DNA of 64,000 nt. It comes from Saccharothrix deserti. GTDB taxonomy: Bacteria > Actinomycetota > Actinomycetes > Mycobacteriales > Pseudonocardiaceae. The notes beneath the pieces are model-generated. The model did not search any database. It worked only from the letters and a program-made list of their open reading frames with translations, and was not told where the DNA came from. The DNA is taken from contig NZ_VKAB01000001.1 in NCBI RefSeq assembly GCF_009769385.1, forward strand, positions 248,001 to 312,000. The letters are read 5' to 3'. Position numbers and translations under genes: made by a program. Positions 8,756-17,250 of this stretch are shown here, in pieces (the first letter of the stretch is position 1; the number at the start of each line of letters is the position of its first letter).

Positions 8756-8926
8756 TAGACTGAGTGGTGCACCGCCCGGTGGCGCCACAGAGCGCCCCAG
8801 GCCGCCAGAGTGGCCGGTGGTGCTTCCCAACCACTATCGGCGCGAACCGCGCGCCGGGCCCGTCCCCGCGATCGCGCCTGCTGAGCAGAGCAATCCTCGA
8901 GACGTGCCGTGTCCCGGAGGTTTGTT
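8756..8926 (+). promoter_or_regulatory. Promoter and long structured leader of the DEAD-box helicase gene
   Basis: TAGACT at 8756-8761 is a good -10 box, predicting a transcript start near 8768 and a leader of about 159 nt. The leader contains several short hairpins (for example CACCG-CC-CGGTG at 8770-8781) and ends in GGAGG at 8916-8920. Long leaders are common for cold-shock helicase genes; the function here is inferred from length only. Confidence 0.45.
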
Positions 8927-10420
8927 TTGCCGACAATGTCCCAAGGCCGTTCCGAGCGCCCGCAGTTCCGCAAGCCCCGTAGTAGCAGGCGCCCAGGCCA
9001 GGGCAACCGTCGTCCCGCTTCCAGTGCGGAGCTGGCGACCACCATTCCCGACCACGTCGAGAGCACCATGCCCGAGGGCCCGCTGCCCTCGTTCGCCGAA
9101 TTGGGCCTGTCCGATGAGCTGCTGGGCGCGCTCGCCCAGGCCGGCATCACCGACCCGTTCCCGATCCAGGCCGCCACGCTGCCGGACGCGATGGCGGGCC
9201 GCGACCTCCTCGGCCGCGGTCAGACCGGCTCCGGCAAGACGCTGGCGTTCGGTCTGGCGCTGCTGTCCCGCCTCGCGGGCGGTCGCGCCAAGCCGTTGAA
9301 GCCGCGCGCCCTCGTGCTGGTGCCCACCCGTGAGCTGGCGATGCAGGTCGAGGAAGCCCTCAACCCGTTCGCCCGTTCGCTGGGCCTGTGGTGCCGCACG
9401 GTCGTCGGCGGCACGTCGTTCCCGCGTCAGATCGACGCGCTGCGCCGTGGTGTCGACCTGCTGATCGCCACCCCCGGCCGGTTGTCGGACCACGTCCGGC
9501 AGGGCACGGCCGACCTGTCCGAGGTCATGTTCACCGCGTTGGACGAGGCCGACCAGATGGCGGACATGGGCTTCATGCCTCAGGTCCGGGCGATCCTCGA
9601 CCTGACCCCGCAGAACGGCCAGCGGCTGCTGTTCTCCGCGACGCTCGACGGCGACGTGGACAAGCTGGTCCGCCAGTACCTGCACGACCCGGTGGTCCAC
9701 TCGGTCTCGCCGCCCACGGGCAGCGTCACCACGATGGAGCACCACCTGCTGTTCGTGTCCGCCGAGGACAAGCAGAACGTGGTCACCGAGGTCGCCGCGC
9801 GCGAGGGCCGCACGATCATGTTCGTGCGCACCAAGCACCACGTGGACCGGTTGGCCAAGAAGCTGCGGTCGATGGGCGTGCACGCCGGTGCGTTGCACGG
9901 CGGCAAGGCGCAGAGCGCGCGTACGCGGGTGCTCGGCCAGTTCCGCGAGGGCACGATGCCGGTGCTGATCGCCACGGACGTGGCGGCGCGCGGCATCCAC
10001 GTGGACGACGTGAGCCTCGTCGTGCACGTCGACCCGCCGGCCGACCCGAAGGACTACCTGCACCGGGCCGGGCGCACCGCGCGGGCCGGTCAGTCCGGGA
10101 CGGTCGTCACGCTGGTCACGCACGACCAGCGGCGTGCCGTGCAGGGCCTGACGGCGCGGGCGGGTATCCGTCCGGTGTCGACGAAGGTCCGCCCGGGTGA
10201 CGAGGACCTGGTCCGCATCACCGGCGCGCGGGTGCCCAGCGGCATCCCGGTGGCCGAGCCCGAGGTGCCGGTCCGCGCTCGTCGCGGTGGCGGCGGTGGC
10301 GGTGGCCCGCGGCGCAGTGGCGGCAGCAGCGGCGGCGGCGGTTTCCGCGGCGGCCGTTTCGACCGCGACCGTGACCGCGGCTCCTCTTCGGGCCGTCCGC
10401 GCCGGGTGGCGCAGCACTAG
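8927..10420 (+). CDS. DEAD-box ATP-dependent RNA helicase
   Basis: The 497-residue protein has all core motifs in order: Q motif (FAELGLSDELL, PFPIQ), Walker A GQTGSGKT, PTRELA, TPGR, LDEADQMADMGF, LLFSATLDG, and HRAGRTARAGQSG. It unwinds or remodels RNA duplexes, probably in ribosome assembly or RNA decay. The C-terminal 50 residues are a Gly/Arg/Ser-rich RNA-binding tail. GGAGG lies 6 nt before a TTG at 8927, which is therefore preferred over the GTG at 8909 and the ATG at 8936. A strong hairpin follows the gene. Confidence 0.95.
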   Translation: MPTMSQGRSERPQFRKPRSSRRPGQGNRRPASSAELATTIPDHVESTMPEGPLPSFAELGLSDELLGALAQAGITDPFPIQAATLPDAMAGRDLLGRGQTGSGKTLAFGLALLSRLAGGRAKPLKPRALVLVPTRELAMQVEEALNPFARSLGLWCRTVVGGTSFPRQIDALRRGVDLLIATPGRLSDHVRQGTADLSEVMFTALDEADQMADMGFMPQVRAILDLTPQNGQRLLFSATLDGDVDKLVRQYLHDPVVHSVSPPTGSVTTMEHHLLFVSAEDKQNVVTEVAAREGRTIMFVRTKHHVDRLAKKLRSMGVHAGALHGGKAQSARTRVLGQFREGTMPVLIATDVAARGIHVDDVSLVVHVDPPADPKDYLHRAGRTARAGQSGTVVTLVTHDQRRAVQGLTARAGIRPVSTKVRPGDEDLVRITGARVPSGIPVAEPEVPVRARRGGGGGGGPRRSGGSSGGGGFRGGRFDRDRDRGSSSGRPRRVAQH

Positions 10421-10489
10421 TTCACCGGTTCGAGTACCGGTTCACCGGGGCCTGACGACCCGAAATTGTCAGACCCCTCTGGCAGGCTA

Positions 10490-10525
10490 AAAGCAGGGGT
10501 CCCCTTGGCGGGGGACTCCTGCTTT
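10490..10525 (+). terminator. Terminator hairpin after the helicase gene
   Basis: AAAGCAGGGGTCCCC pairs with GGGGGACTCCTGCTTT around a short loop, with one G-T pair. It lies 70 bp past the helicase stop. Confidence 0.7.
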
Positions 10526-10599
10526 GCCGTTTCCGGCGTGGTGCGGACAAACGGCACGGGGCAAGCGGCGCGGGCAAGTGCACGGGCGAGTGGTGCGGT

Positions 10600-10830
10600 T
10601 CAGAGGCCGTTCGACACCTGGCGGACGGTTTGTGGGGGAAGCGTTTGCGGACGTGGGTCTCGGCGTTCGAGCCCGGCACGACGTACACCGGTTCCTCCTT
10701 GTCCTGGAGCGGTTTCACCACGTCGGCCAGGAAGCCCTTGCGGCGTCTCGCTGGTGCCCGTCTGCGAGCACGGGCACGTGATCGAGCCCGCGCACGAACT
10801 CGGCCTGCGCCTCGACTCCCGGACCGAGTG
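10600..10830 (-). pseudogene. Probable frameshifted coding remnant, family unknown
   Basis: On the minus strand one frame reads VEAQAEFVRGLDHVPVLADG, the next RKGFLADVVKPLQDKEEPVY and onward to NAETHVRKRFPHK, and the third TVRQVSNGL followed by TGA. Each piece has balanced composition, unlike the Arg/Pro-rich shadow frames around it, and the three join smoothly if two single-base shifts are allowed. No start codon is evident and I do not recognise the family. It could instead be chance. Confidence 0.3.
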
Positions 10831-10860
10831 ACCCAGACCGCGTGCCCCAGACCGCGTGAC

Positions 10861-11766
10861 TCAGCTCATCAGCGCGTCGGCCCGGGTCGTGCGCATGTGC
10901 AGGACGTGACGCCCTTCCCGCCGGGTGGTCACCAGCCGGGCCGCCCGGAGCACACCGATGTGCTGTGAGACCGCACCCGCCGTGACGCCGAGCGCCGCCG
11001 CCAGGTCGGTCGTGCTCTTCGGGGCTTCCAGCAACGTGAGCAGGTGGGCCCGGGTGCGGCCGATCAGGGCAGCCAGGTCGTGCGGTGTCTCCCGCTCCTC
11101 CCACAGCGTGCCGATGCCGCGTGCCGGGTAGCGCAGCACGCCCTGACCGACGGGGTCGAGCGCGATCCACGCCTTCGGCCGGCAGAACACGCTGGGGCAC
11201 AGCACGAGACCGTGTTCGGTCAGGTCCACCCGGTGCTCGGGTCTGCGGTGCAGGACCAGTTCGCCGTCCGCCCACGTGACCTCGGGGTGCAGGTCGTGGA
11301 ACACCGCCTCCACCCCCTTGTCGGCGAGGGTCGCCGCGCGTGCCGCGATATCGGCTTCGAGGACGGCGGTGATGCGCTTCCAGTGCGGTGCGATGAGCCG
11401 GTCGTGGCAGCGCCGGATGAGGTCCGCCTCCGGTTGCGCGATGTGCCGCAACTCCGCGTCGAGATCGGACATGCGGACGTCCGGCACCGGCATCAGGTCG
11501 GCCGGTTTCACCGGGCCTTGCAGCCGGGCGGACAACGCGTCCAGGCCGGGGATCCCGTCGAGGCGTTCCCTCGCCCACCGCACCCACGGCAGGTGCACGG
11601 CGTGCGCGCCGGGATCGCGCAGCCCGTCGACCGCCATCACCGTCTCGAACACCGGCGAGTAGGCGAACCGGACCTTGGCCAGTCCCACCCCGGCCAGCCG
11701 CACCCACACCGCCACGCCGTCCCCGTTCCGCGCGGCCCGCCGTCGTGGGCTGCCCTCGACGGCCAT
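10861..11766 (-). CDS. ArsR-type winged-helix regulator with DUF5937-like N-terminal domain
   Basis: This 301-residue protein has a C-terminal ArsR/GntR-like winged HTH (LLEAPKSTTDLAAALGVTAGAVSQHIGVLRAARLVTTRREGRHVLHMRT). A long N-terminal region, with the segment KVRFAYSPVFETVMAVDGLRDP, matches the arrangement of DUF5937 regulators. No metal-binding Cys pair is visible, so it is probably not a metal sensor. The ATG at 11766 is the longest frame; a GTG about 17 codons in, just before VAVWVRLAGVGL, fits the usual family start better. It is divergent from a membrane protein gene, its likely target. Confidence 0.8.
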   Translation of the reverse strand: MAVEGSPRRRAARNGDGVAVWVRLAGVGLAKVRFAYSPVFETVMAVDGLRDPGAHAVHLPWVRWARERLDGIPGLDALSARLQGPVKPADLMPVPDVRMSDLDAELRHIAQPEADLIRRCHDRLIAPHWKRITAVLEADIAARAATLADKGVEAVFHDLHPEVTWADGELVLHRRPEHRVDLTEHGLVLCPSVFCRPKAWIALDPVGQGVLRYPARGIGTLWEERETPHDLAALIGRTRAHLLTLLEAPKSTTDLAAALGVTAGAVSQHIGVLRAARLVTTRREGRHVLHMRTTRADALMS

Positions 11767-11853
11767 TGTCCCACCGGAGGCATGGCCAGCCCTACCTTCG
11801 AGTGTCGTGCCCGCACCAGTGATCTTGAGGGCCCGTCACGCGAGGCTCGTGCC

Positions 11854-12795
11854 ATGACGAAGACGTGGCACCGGCCCACCCTGTGGTTGGCCGTGGTGAT
11901 GGCGGTGGGTGCGGTGGGGTGCGCGGTGGCGCTGCTCCTCGACGGACGGGTGCTGCAGGGCTCGTCGGTGTGGGCGAAGCCCTTCAAGTTCGCGGTGTCG
12001 CTGGCGGTCTACTCGGCGACGCTGTCGTGGATGCTCTCCTTGCCGCACAAGGGACGGCGGTGGACGTCCGGCGCCGCCACCACGATCGCGGCGATCATGT
12101 TCATGGAGGTCGGGCTGATCGCCATCCAGTCGGCCCGGGGCATGTTCACCCACTACAACACGTCCGACGACCCGCTGAACCAGTTCACGCAGGGCACGTT
12201 CGCCATCGCGATCCCGGCGATGTTCCTGGCCAACGTGGTGCTGGCGCTCGTCCTGTCGTTCCAGCGCTTCGGGACGCCGGACGTCCGGTGGGCCGTGCGC
12301 GGCGGGCTGTGGCTGGCGATCCTGGGCATGTTCACCGGCTACCTGATGGTGTTCCAGCAGACGGGGACCACCGCGGTCGACGCGAACGGCCAACCGGTCG
12401 AACTGGTCAGCGGGCACAGCGTCGGCGTGCCCGACGGCGGCCCCGGGATGCCGCTCACGGGGTGGAGCACCACCGGCGGCGACCTGCGCGTCCCGCACTT
12501 CGTCGGGATGCACGGGCTCCAGGTGATGATCCTGCTGGCGTTGGGCCTGGTCGCGCTGGGGCTGGCCGAACGGGTCCGCACCCGCCTGGTCGGCGTGGCC
12601 GCGCTCGGCTACCTCGGGCTGCTCGTGGTGCTCACCTGGCAGGCGTTGCGCGGCGAGTCGCTGATCCACCCCGGCGGCACGACGTGGGCCGCCCTGCTCG
12701 GGCTCGTCGCGGTCGTCGCCGCCGGGGCGGGGTGGGCGCTCAGGAGCGGAACGGGAGTTCCTTCGCCAGTCCGGCAACCGGTCCCGCAACGATGA
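11854..12795 (+). CDS. Multi-pass integral membrane protein, unknown function
   Basis: The 313-residue product has about seven hydrophobic helices, beginning LWLAVVMAVGAVGCAVALLL, and a conserved-looking middle segment KPFKFAVSLAVYSATLSWML. No transporter or enzyme motif is visible. It starts 87 bp from the divergent ArsR-type regulator and probably belongs to its regulon. Its last 56 bases overlap the 3' end of the convergent SUMT gene, an overlap consistent with both frames being real. Confidence 0.7.
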   Translation: MTKTWHRPTLWLAVVMAVGAVGCAVALLLDGRVLQGSSVWAKPFKFAVSLAVYSATLSWMLSLPHKGRRWTSGAATTIAAIMFMEVGLIAIQSARGMFTHYNTSDDPLNQFTQGTFAIAIPAMFLANVVLALVLSFQRFGTPDVRWAVRGGLWLAILGMFTGYLMVFQQTGTTAVDANGQPVELVSGHSVGVPDGGPGMPLTGWSTTGGDLRVPHFVGMHGLQVMILLALGLVALGLAERVRTRLVGVAALGYLGLLVVLTWQALRGESLIHPGGTTWAALLGLVAVVAAGAGWALRSGTGVPSPVRQPVPQR

Positions 12796-13957
12796 TCGCG
12801 GGCGGGCGGATGCCGTGCTCGGCGATGTCCGCGGCCAGGGAGGCCAGTGTGGACTGCACGACCTTCTGGGTCCGCGTGCTGCCCTCCTGGATCACCGACA
12901 CCGGGGTGTCAGCCGGACGACCGGCCATGAGGGCGTCCGCGAACGCCGCCGCCCGCTCCACACCCATGAGGATCACGACCGTGCCGCTCAGCCCGGCCAG
13001 CGCCGACCAGTCGACCAGCGACCTCGGGTCGTCCGGCGCGACGTGGCCGGACACGACCACCACCTCGTGCGCGACACCCCGGTGCGTGACCGGCACGTCC
13101 GCCAGCGCCGGCACCCCGAACGCGCTGGTCACGCCCGGCACGACGGTGACCGGCACACCGGCCTCGGCGCACGCGATCAGCTCCTCGAAACCCCGGCCGA
13201 ACACGTACGGGTCACCGCCCTTGAGGCGGACCACGAACCGGCCGGCCTTGGCGTGGTCGACGAGCGTGGTGTTGATGAAGTCCTGGGTCGCGGCACGCCC
13301 GTACGGGATCTTCGCCGCGTCCACCACCTCGACGTGCGGCGGCAGTTCGTCCAGCAGCTCGCGCGGCGCCAGCCGGTCGGCCACCACGACGTCCGCCCTG
13401 GCCAGGAGCCTGCGCCCGCGCACGGTGATCAGGTCCGGGTCACCGGGGCCGCCGCCGACGAGGGCCACGCCCGCCGGCTGGTCGTGGTGGTCGGCGATGG
13501 AACCGTCGCGCAGCGCCGCCAGCAGACCGTCCCGCACGCTCGCCGAACGCCGGTGCTGGCCGCCGGCGAGGACACCGAGCAGCAGACCGTCGTGCTCACC
13601 CACCGCGGGCGTCACGGCGGTGCCCTTCACGGCGACGTCGGCGCGCACGCAGAACACGCGGCGCTCCTCGGCGTCCGCCGTGACCTTGGCGTTCACCTCG
13701 GGTGAAGAAGTGCAGGCCAGCACGTACCAGGCGCCGTCCAGGTCGCCGTCGGCGTACTCGCGGGCGTGCCAGGTCGCCTCACCGCCGTCCACGATGCCCT
13801 GGACGGCCGGGGTCACCTCGGGCGAGATCACCTCGACCCTGGCGCCCGCCGCGACCAGCCTGGGCAGCCTGCGCTGCGCGACCGTGCCGCCGCCCACGAC
13901 GACGACCCGCCGACCGGTCAGGTCCAGGCCCACGAGGTAGTGCTGTTCACCGTGCAT
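12740..13957 (-). CDS. cysG: Siroheme synthase-like: precorrin-2 dehydrogenase + uroporphyrinogen-III C-methyltransferase
   Basis: The 405-residue fusion begins with a Met8/SirC-like NAD-binding domain (YLVGLDLTGRRVVVVGGGTVAQRRLPRLV) for precorrin-2 oxidation and possibly ferrochelation. From about residue 155 follows a SUMT domain (VALVGGGPGDPDLITVRG, then RLKGGDPYVFGRG and VPGVTSA), which methylates uroporphyrinogen III at C2 and C7. It supplies precorrin-2 to siroheme and cobalamin. The ATG matches the family start; no Shine-Dalgarno is seen. It is outside the riboswitch-led operon and has its own upstream region with a near-palindrome CAGACATGTCCTG at 13976-13988. Single-domain alternatives are excluded by length. 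Confidence 0.93.
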   Translation of the reverse strand: MHGEQHYLVGLDLTGRRVVVVGGGTVAQRRLPRLVAAGARVEVISPEVTPAVQGIVDGGEATWHAREYADGDLDGAWYVLACTSSPEVNAKVTADAEERRVFCVRADVAVKGTAVTPAVGEHDGLLLGVLAGGQHRRSASVRDGLLAALRDGSIADHHDQPAGVALVGGGPGDPDLITVRGRRLLARADVVVADRLAPRELLDELPPHVEVVDAAKIPYGRAATQDFINTTLVDHAKAGRFVVRLKGGDPYVFGRGFEELIACAEAGVPVTVVPGVTSAFGVPALADVPVTHRGVAHEVVVVSGHVAPDDPRSLVDWSALAGLSGTVVILMGVERAAAFADALMAGRPADTPVSVIQEGSTRTQKVVQSTLASLAADIAEHGIRPPAIIVAGPVAGLAKELPFRS

Positions 13958-14015
13958 GGGTAGAAGCATCCACACCAGACATGTCCTGTCCAACCGGGGT
14001 GCTTCCCAGGGTGCT

Positions 14016-14738
14016 TCACATCACGAGAACCTCGAACACCGCGGCGAGCCCTCCGCCGAACCTGGCACCCGCCTGCTCGGCCGCCTGGCGCAGGAACACC
14101 TCCGGGTCGCCCATGTCGCCGCCCAACGCCGCCAGGTACGCCTTGTGCTCCCGCAGCGACGCCACACCCAGGTCGAACGTGCCGGTCAGGTCCACCGCGT
14201 GCCCGGAGTGCGGCGAGGCGTTGACCGCGACGAACCGCACGCCGCCCCACGGCTCCAGGTCGAGGTCGCGGAACACCCACCGGTTCGCGGCGTCCCGGAC
14301 GGCGTCGATCACGGCCTGGCCGACGGCCCGGTGGTCGGCCATGTTGAGGAACCCGCCGGGGAACGTCGGGTGGTGGTTCCCGGTGATCACCACCTCCGGG
14401 CGGTGCCGGCGGATCGCGGCGGCGATGTCGCGGCGCAGCGGCAGGCCGTACTCGATCACCCCGTCCGCGTGGTCGAGGAATTCGACCACGTCCACGCCGA
14501 CGACGGCGGCAGCGGCGATCTGCTCCCGCACCCGCAGCGGCCCGGTCTCCTCGGGCGGCAGGGTGTCGATCCCCGCCTCACCCCGGCTGGCCAGCACGTA
14601 CGCGACGTGCTTGCCCTGTGCGGTCCAGCGCGCGATCGCGCCGGACGCCCCGTACTCCAGGTCGTCGGGGTGGGCGACCACCGCCAACGCACGCTCCCAG
14701 TCCTCCGGCACCGGCTCGAGGTCCGCTAGGTCCGACAT
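14016..14738 (-). CDS. PIG-L family N-acetylglucosaminyl deacetylase
   Basis: A 240-residue LmbE-like protein. The zinc-binding motif AHPDDLEYGASG appears near residue 22, and a later DHRAVGQAV with the NHHPTFPGG block supplies further ligands. Members deacetylate GlcNAc-containing substrates; MshB and Mca of mycothiol metabolism belong here, but this protein lacks features that would identify it as either. The ATG was chosen because the sequence upstream is non-homologous. It lies 10 bp downstream of a small secreted-protein gene and is probably cotranscribed with it. Confidence 0.85.
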   Translation of the reverse strand: MSDLADLEPVPEDWERALAVVAHPDDLEYGASGAIARWTAQGKHVAYVLASRGEAGIDTLPPEETGPLRVREQIAAAAVVGVDVVEFLDHADGVIEYGLPLRRDIAAAIRRHRPEVVITGNHHPTFPGGFLNMADHRAVGQAVIDAVRDAANRWVFRDLDLEPWGGVRFVAVNASPHSGHAVDLTGTFDLGVASLREHKAYLAALGGDMGDPEVFLRQAAEQAGARFGGGLAAVFEVLVM

Positions 14739-14748
14739 GCCGCCGACG

Positions 14749-15024
14749 CTACGCCTCCTCGATCTCCGCGCCCACGGCCTTCGACCAGCAGGAGACGCCG
14801 ACCGTGCCGCCGCCGCCGGAGATCGTCGTCCACGGGCTTCGGGCGAACCGGCCGCCCTCGTCCTCGCAGGCCGCGACCACCCGGAACGTCCCGGAACCCG
14901 CACACCACCCGTTGGCCGCGTTTCCCCGGACCGACGTGCCGCAGGCGTACAAGCCCGTATCCGAGGCGGACGCCACGCCCGGGGCGACCAACAGGACCAT
15001 CAGCATCGCGAGTAGGTGTCGCAC
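14749..15024 (-). CDS. Small secreted four-cysteine protein
   Basis: The 91-residue precursor begins VRHLLAMLMVLLVAPGVASASDT, a clear signal peptide with an ASA cleavage site. The mature part of about 70 residues has exactly four cysteines (YACG, NGWCA, AACED, VSCWS), fitting two disulfides, and resembles small secreted proteins of unknown role common in actinomycetes. The GTG at 15024 was chosen because the sequence before it is not signal-like. It follows a trypsin-like protease gene on the same strand, but a very strong hairpin separates them. Confidence 0.65.
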   Translation of the reverse strand: MRHLLAMLMVLLVAPGVASASDTGLYACGTSVRGNAANGWCAGSGTFRVVAACEDEGGRFARSPWTTISGGGGTVGVSCWSKAVGAEIEEA

Positions 15025-15045
15025 GCCACCGGATCGAACACACCG

Positions 15046-15087
15046 GACGTGCCCACGACCGGGAAACCACCCGGTCGTGGGCACGTC
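15046..15087 (-). terminator. 18-bp perfect hairpin after the trypsin-like gene
   Basis: The arms GACGTGCCCACGACCGGG and CCCGGTCGTGGGCACGTC are exact reverse complements around an AAACCA loop. It starts 9 bp past the protease stop and precedes the small secreted-protein gene. Confidence 0.85.
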
Positions 15088-15096
15088 GCGGGTGAA

Positions 15097-15888
15097 CTAC
15101 AGCTGCGCGTTGATCACCGAGTAGTACGAGGCGATCCGCGCGTACACGCCGGGGTAGCCGGCGCCCGCGCAGCCACGGCCCCACGAGGTGGCGCCGATGA
15201 GCTTGCCGCCCGCGACCAGCGGGCCGCCCGAGTCACCCTGGCAGGTGTCCACGCCGCCCTGCGGGAAGCCGGCGCACACCATCGAGGTGGGGCTGTACTG
15301 CGAGTACGCCGTCCGGCAGGTGGAGTCGGACGTCAGCGGCACGGTCGCGCCCAGCAGGTAGCGGGACGCCGAGCCGCCGGACGACGTCGTGCCCCAGCCG
15401 TAGATCCGGCTGCTCGTGCCCGCCGCGTACAGGGCCGTGTCGGACGGGGTGGCCAGCGGCAGGTAGGTGGAGCTGATGCTGGTGCCCAGGGTCAGCACCG
15501 CGACGTCGTAACCGGAGGTGGCGGTGGTGTAGCTCGGGTGCCGCCAGATGGAGGTCACCGTGGCCACGGTGCCCGCCGTGCTCTGCTTGTCGTCGCGGCC
15601 GTGCACCACGCGGGTGCTGGACGGGGTGCGCCCGACCACGCAGTGCGCGGCGGTGACGACCTTGTTGGCCCGCACCAGCGTGCCGCCGCAGAACTGGCTG
15701 CCGGAGCTGCTGGCCAGGTACACGACCCACGGGTACGTGCTGGTGGACACGCGTGAGCCGCCGACGATGTACGGCGACACACCGGTGTCGGACGAGGTGT
15801 CGGCCGAGGCGGGCGCGACGGTCATCAGACCGACCGCGGCCACGGCCACGGCCAACGCGGTGATCAGGCGATGCAGGGTTTTCGCCAT
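15097..15888 (-). CDS. Secreted trypsin-like serine protease (S1A)
   Basis: A 263-residue preproenzyme. A Sec signal peptide (residues 1-29, ending APASA) and a short propeptide precede the mature start IVGGSRV. The catalytic triad is visible as His in VTAAHC, Asp in YDVAVL and Ser in CQGDSGGP. Six cysteines fit three conserved disulfides, and the S1 pocket Asp (VDTCQGDSGG) predicts cleavage after Arg/Lys. Activation needs cleavage before Ile of IVGG. A GGAAGG Shine-Dalgarno precedes the ATG. Two paralogous genes lie at 26333 and 27904. Confidence 0.95.
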   Translation of the reverse strand: MAKTLHRLITALAVAVAAVGLMTVAPASADTSSDTGVSPYIVGGSRVSTSTYPWVVYLASSSGSQFCGGTLVRANKVVTAAHCVVGRTPSSTRVVHGRDDKQSTAGTVATVTSIWRHPSYTTATSGYDVAVLTLGTSISSTYLPLATPSDTALYAAGTSSRIYGWGTTSSGGSASRYLLGATVPLTSDSTCRTAYSQYSPTSMVCAGFPQGGVDTCQGDSGGPLVAGGKLIGATSWGRGCAGAGYPGVYARIASYYSVINAQL

Positions 15889-15990
15889 GTCGATCCTTCC
15901 AGGGCAGGGATGCGCCGTGTTCGCGGCGCACCTCCAGCTAGGACCAAGACGACGAAACCGACAACCGCCTTTCGAAGGGCCAGGCCGACT

Positions 15991-17250
15991 TCACAGTTGA
16001 CGAGTGACGCCCGTCACGCGGATGACATCCGCGCGAATCGGCCCGGCAACAACCGGTCCCGCGCCGGCGTCCACGAACGCCACCGCCGCGCCGGCCTCGG
16101 CCAGCCGCACCGCGCCGTCCGCCCGCACCCGCGTGCCGGGCCGCAGCAGGTGCCGCACCTGGGCCACGCACTCGGCGCTGCCGACCACGACCGACGCCCG
16201 CCGCAACTCCGCTTCGGCGCGCGGCGTGCGTTCGTCCGCGTCACCCGGACCCAGGCCCACCAGCGCCAACCGGCCGCGCGGCAGCACGCGTGCGGCGGCG
16301 ACCGTGACCCCGACGCCCTTCACCTTCTCCGCCGCGATCTCCACCCGGCCGCCGCCGGACAGCTCCACCGCGCCGCGCAGCGCCGCCGCCTCGGCCACGC
16401 TCGGGATGCCGATGGCGAGTTCCGCCGGGTTCGGCACCGGGATCACCGCCAGCTCCTCGCCGGGGTAGGCCAGCAGGGGCGCGGTGGTCGAGTCGTGCCA
16501 GAAACCCCAGTCCTCCAACGCGTCCGCGATGCCCTGCTCGGCGACCTTGCGGTCCAGCGTGGCGAACGCCCGGATGGCGCGCAGGTCCAGCCCGCGCTTG
16601 TCCTGCAGCTGCGCCAACGCCGCCGACACGGCCGACGCCGACACCCCCGTGCTCGACCCGACGCCCACGACGAGGGTGCGCGGCACGACCCGCACCACGC
16701 GGTCCTTCGGCGGACCCTTGGGCACGCGGTCGTCCACCAGCACCGTCCACGCCGTCTCGTGCCCGTGGTCGACGACGTTGTCCGGCAGCGCGGGCAGCGG
16801 GAACCCGAGCGGGTTGGCCAGCAGCACCGGCTCACCCAGCCGCACCGCCTCGCCGCACCCGGCCAGGTCACCCTCCACGGTGGCGTCCAGCAGCTCCACC
16901 AGCTCGTCCAGTGGCGAGTCCGCCGACGCCGACGTGGTCACCGCCTGCGCGCCGACCACGTCCGCGACCCGTTCGGCCAACGCGTCCGCGCCGCCCAGCA
17001 GCGCCACGGCGAACCCGCCGTCCACGCACACCACGCCCGGATCGGCGCGTTCGTCCCGCAGCAACGGCGCGATCAGCCGCACGGTCGCCGCCGTGCCGAG
17101 GAAGAACACCGCCGACCCCAGCCGAGGCCACAACGCCCGCAGCGCGGGCCCGACCGGCCCGTCCGGCACCACCGCGTCGGGCCCGAGGAACCCGGCCAAC
17201 TCGACCGCGGCCCGCCGCCCGCGCTCGCCGGCGGCGAACACCCCGATCAC
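15991..17250 (-). CDS. cbiG: CbiG-family cobalamin protein with a short methyltransferase-like tail
   Basis: Residues 1 to about 320 match CbiG (N-terminal IGVFAAGERGRRAA, C-terminal VGVGSSTGVSASAVSAAL and DRKVAEQGI). CbiG opens the delta-lactone of cobalt-precorrin-5A during ring contraction in the anaerobic route. After a linker, residues 327-385 (LALVGLGPGDADERTPRAEA, ASVVVGSAECVAQVRHLLRPGT) resemble the first part of CobJ/CbiH. The frame then stops at 419, where CobJ would need another 150 or more residues. GTG overlaps the cobL stop (GTGA). It is the last gene of the riboswitch-led operon. Confidence 0.85.
   Translation of the reverse strand: MIGVFAAGERGRRAAVELAGFLGPDAVVPDGPVGPALRALWPRLGSAVFFLGTAATVRLIAPLLRDERADPGVVCVDGGFAVALLGGADALAERVADVVGAQAVTTSASADSPLDELVELLDATVEGDLAGCGEAVRLGEPVLLANPLGFPLPALPDNVVDHGHETAWTVLVDDRVPKGPPKDRVVRVVPRTLVVGVGSSTGVSASAVSAALAQLQDKRGLDLRAIRAFATLDRKVAEQGIADALEDWGFWHDSTTAPLLAYPGEELAVIPVPNPAELAIGIPSVAEAAALRGAVELSGGGRVEIAAEKVKGVGVTVAAARVLPRGRLALVGLGPGDADERTPRAEAELRRASVVVGSAECVAQVRHLLRPGTRVRADGAVRLAEAGAAVAFVDAGAGPVVAGPIRADVIRVTGVTRQL

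Larger units (their letters stand above)
10421..10860. other. Intergenic region with terminator and a decayed coding remnant
   Basis: Besides the hairpin at 10490-10525, the first 40 bases hold a direct repeat of GGTTCACCGG. The minus strand at 10600-10830 has protein-like sequence broken over three frames and is listed separately. Nothing else is seen. Confidence 0.5.

Noticed and set aside
10421-10450. GGTTCGAGTACC resembling a tRNA T-loop
   Set aside because: No acceptor, D or anticodon stem can be formed around it; it is part of a short GGTTCACCGG direct repeat.
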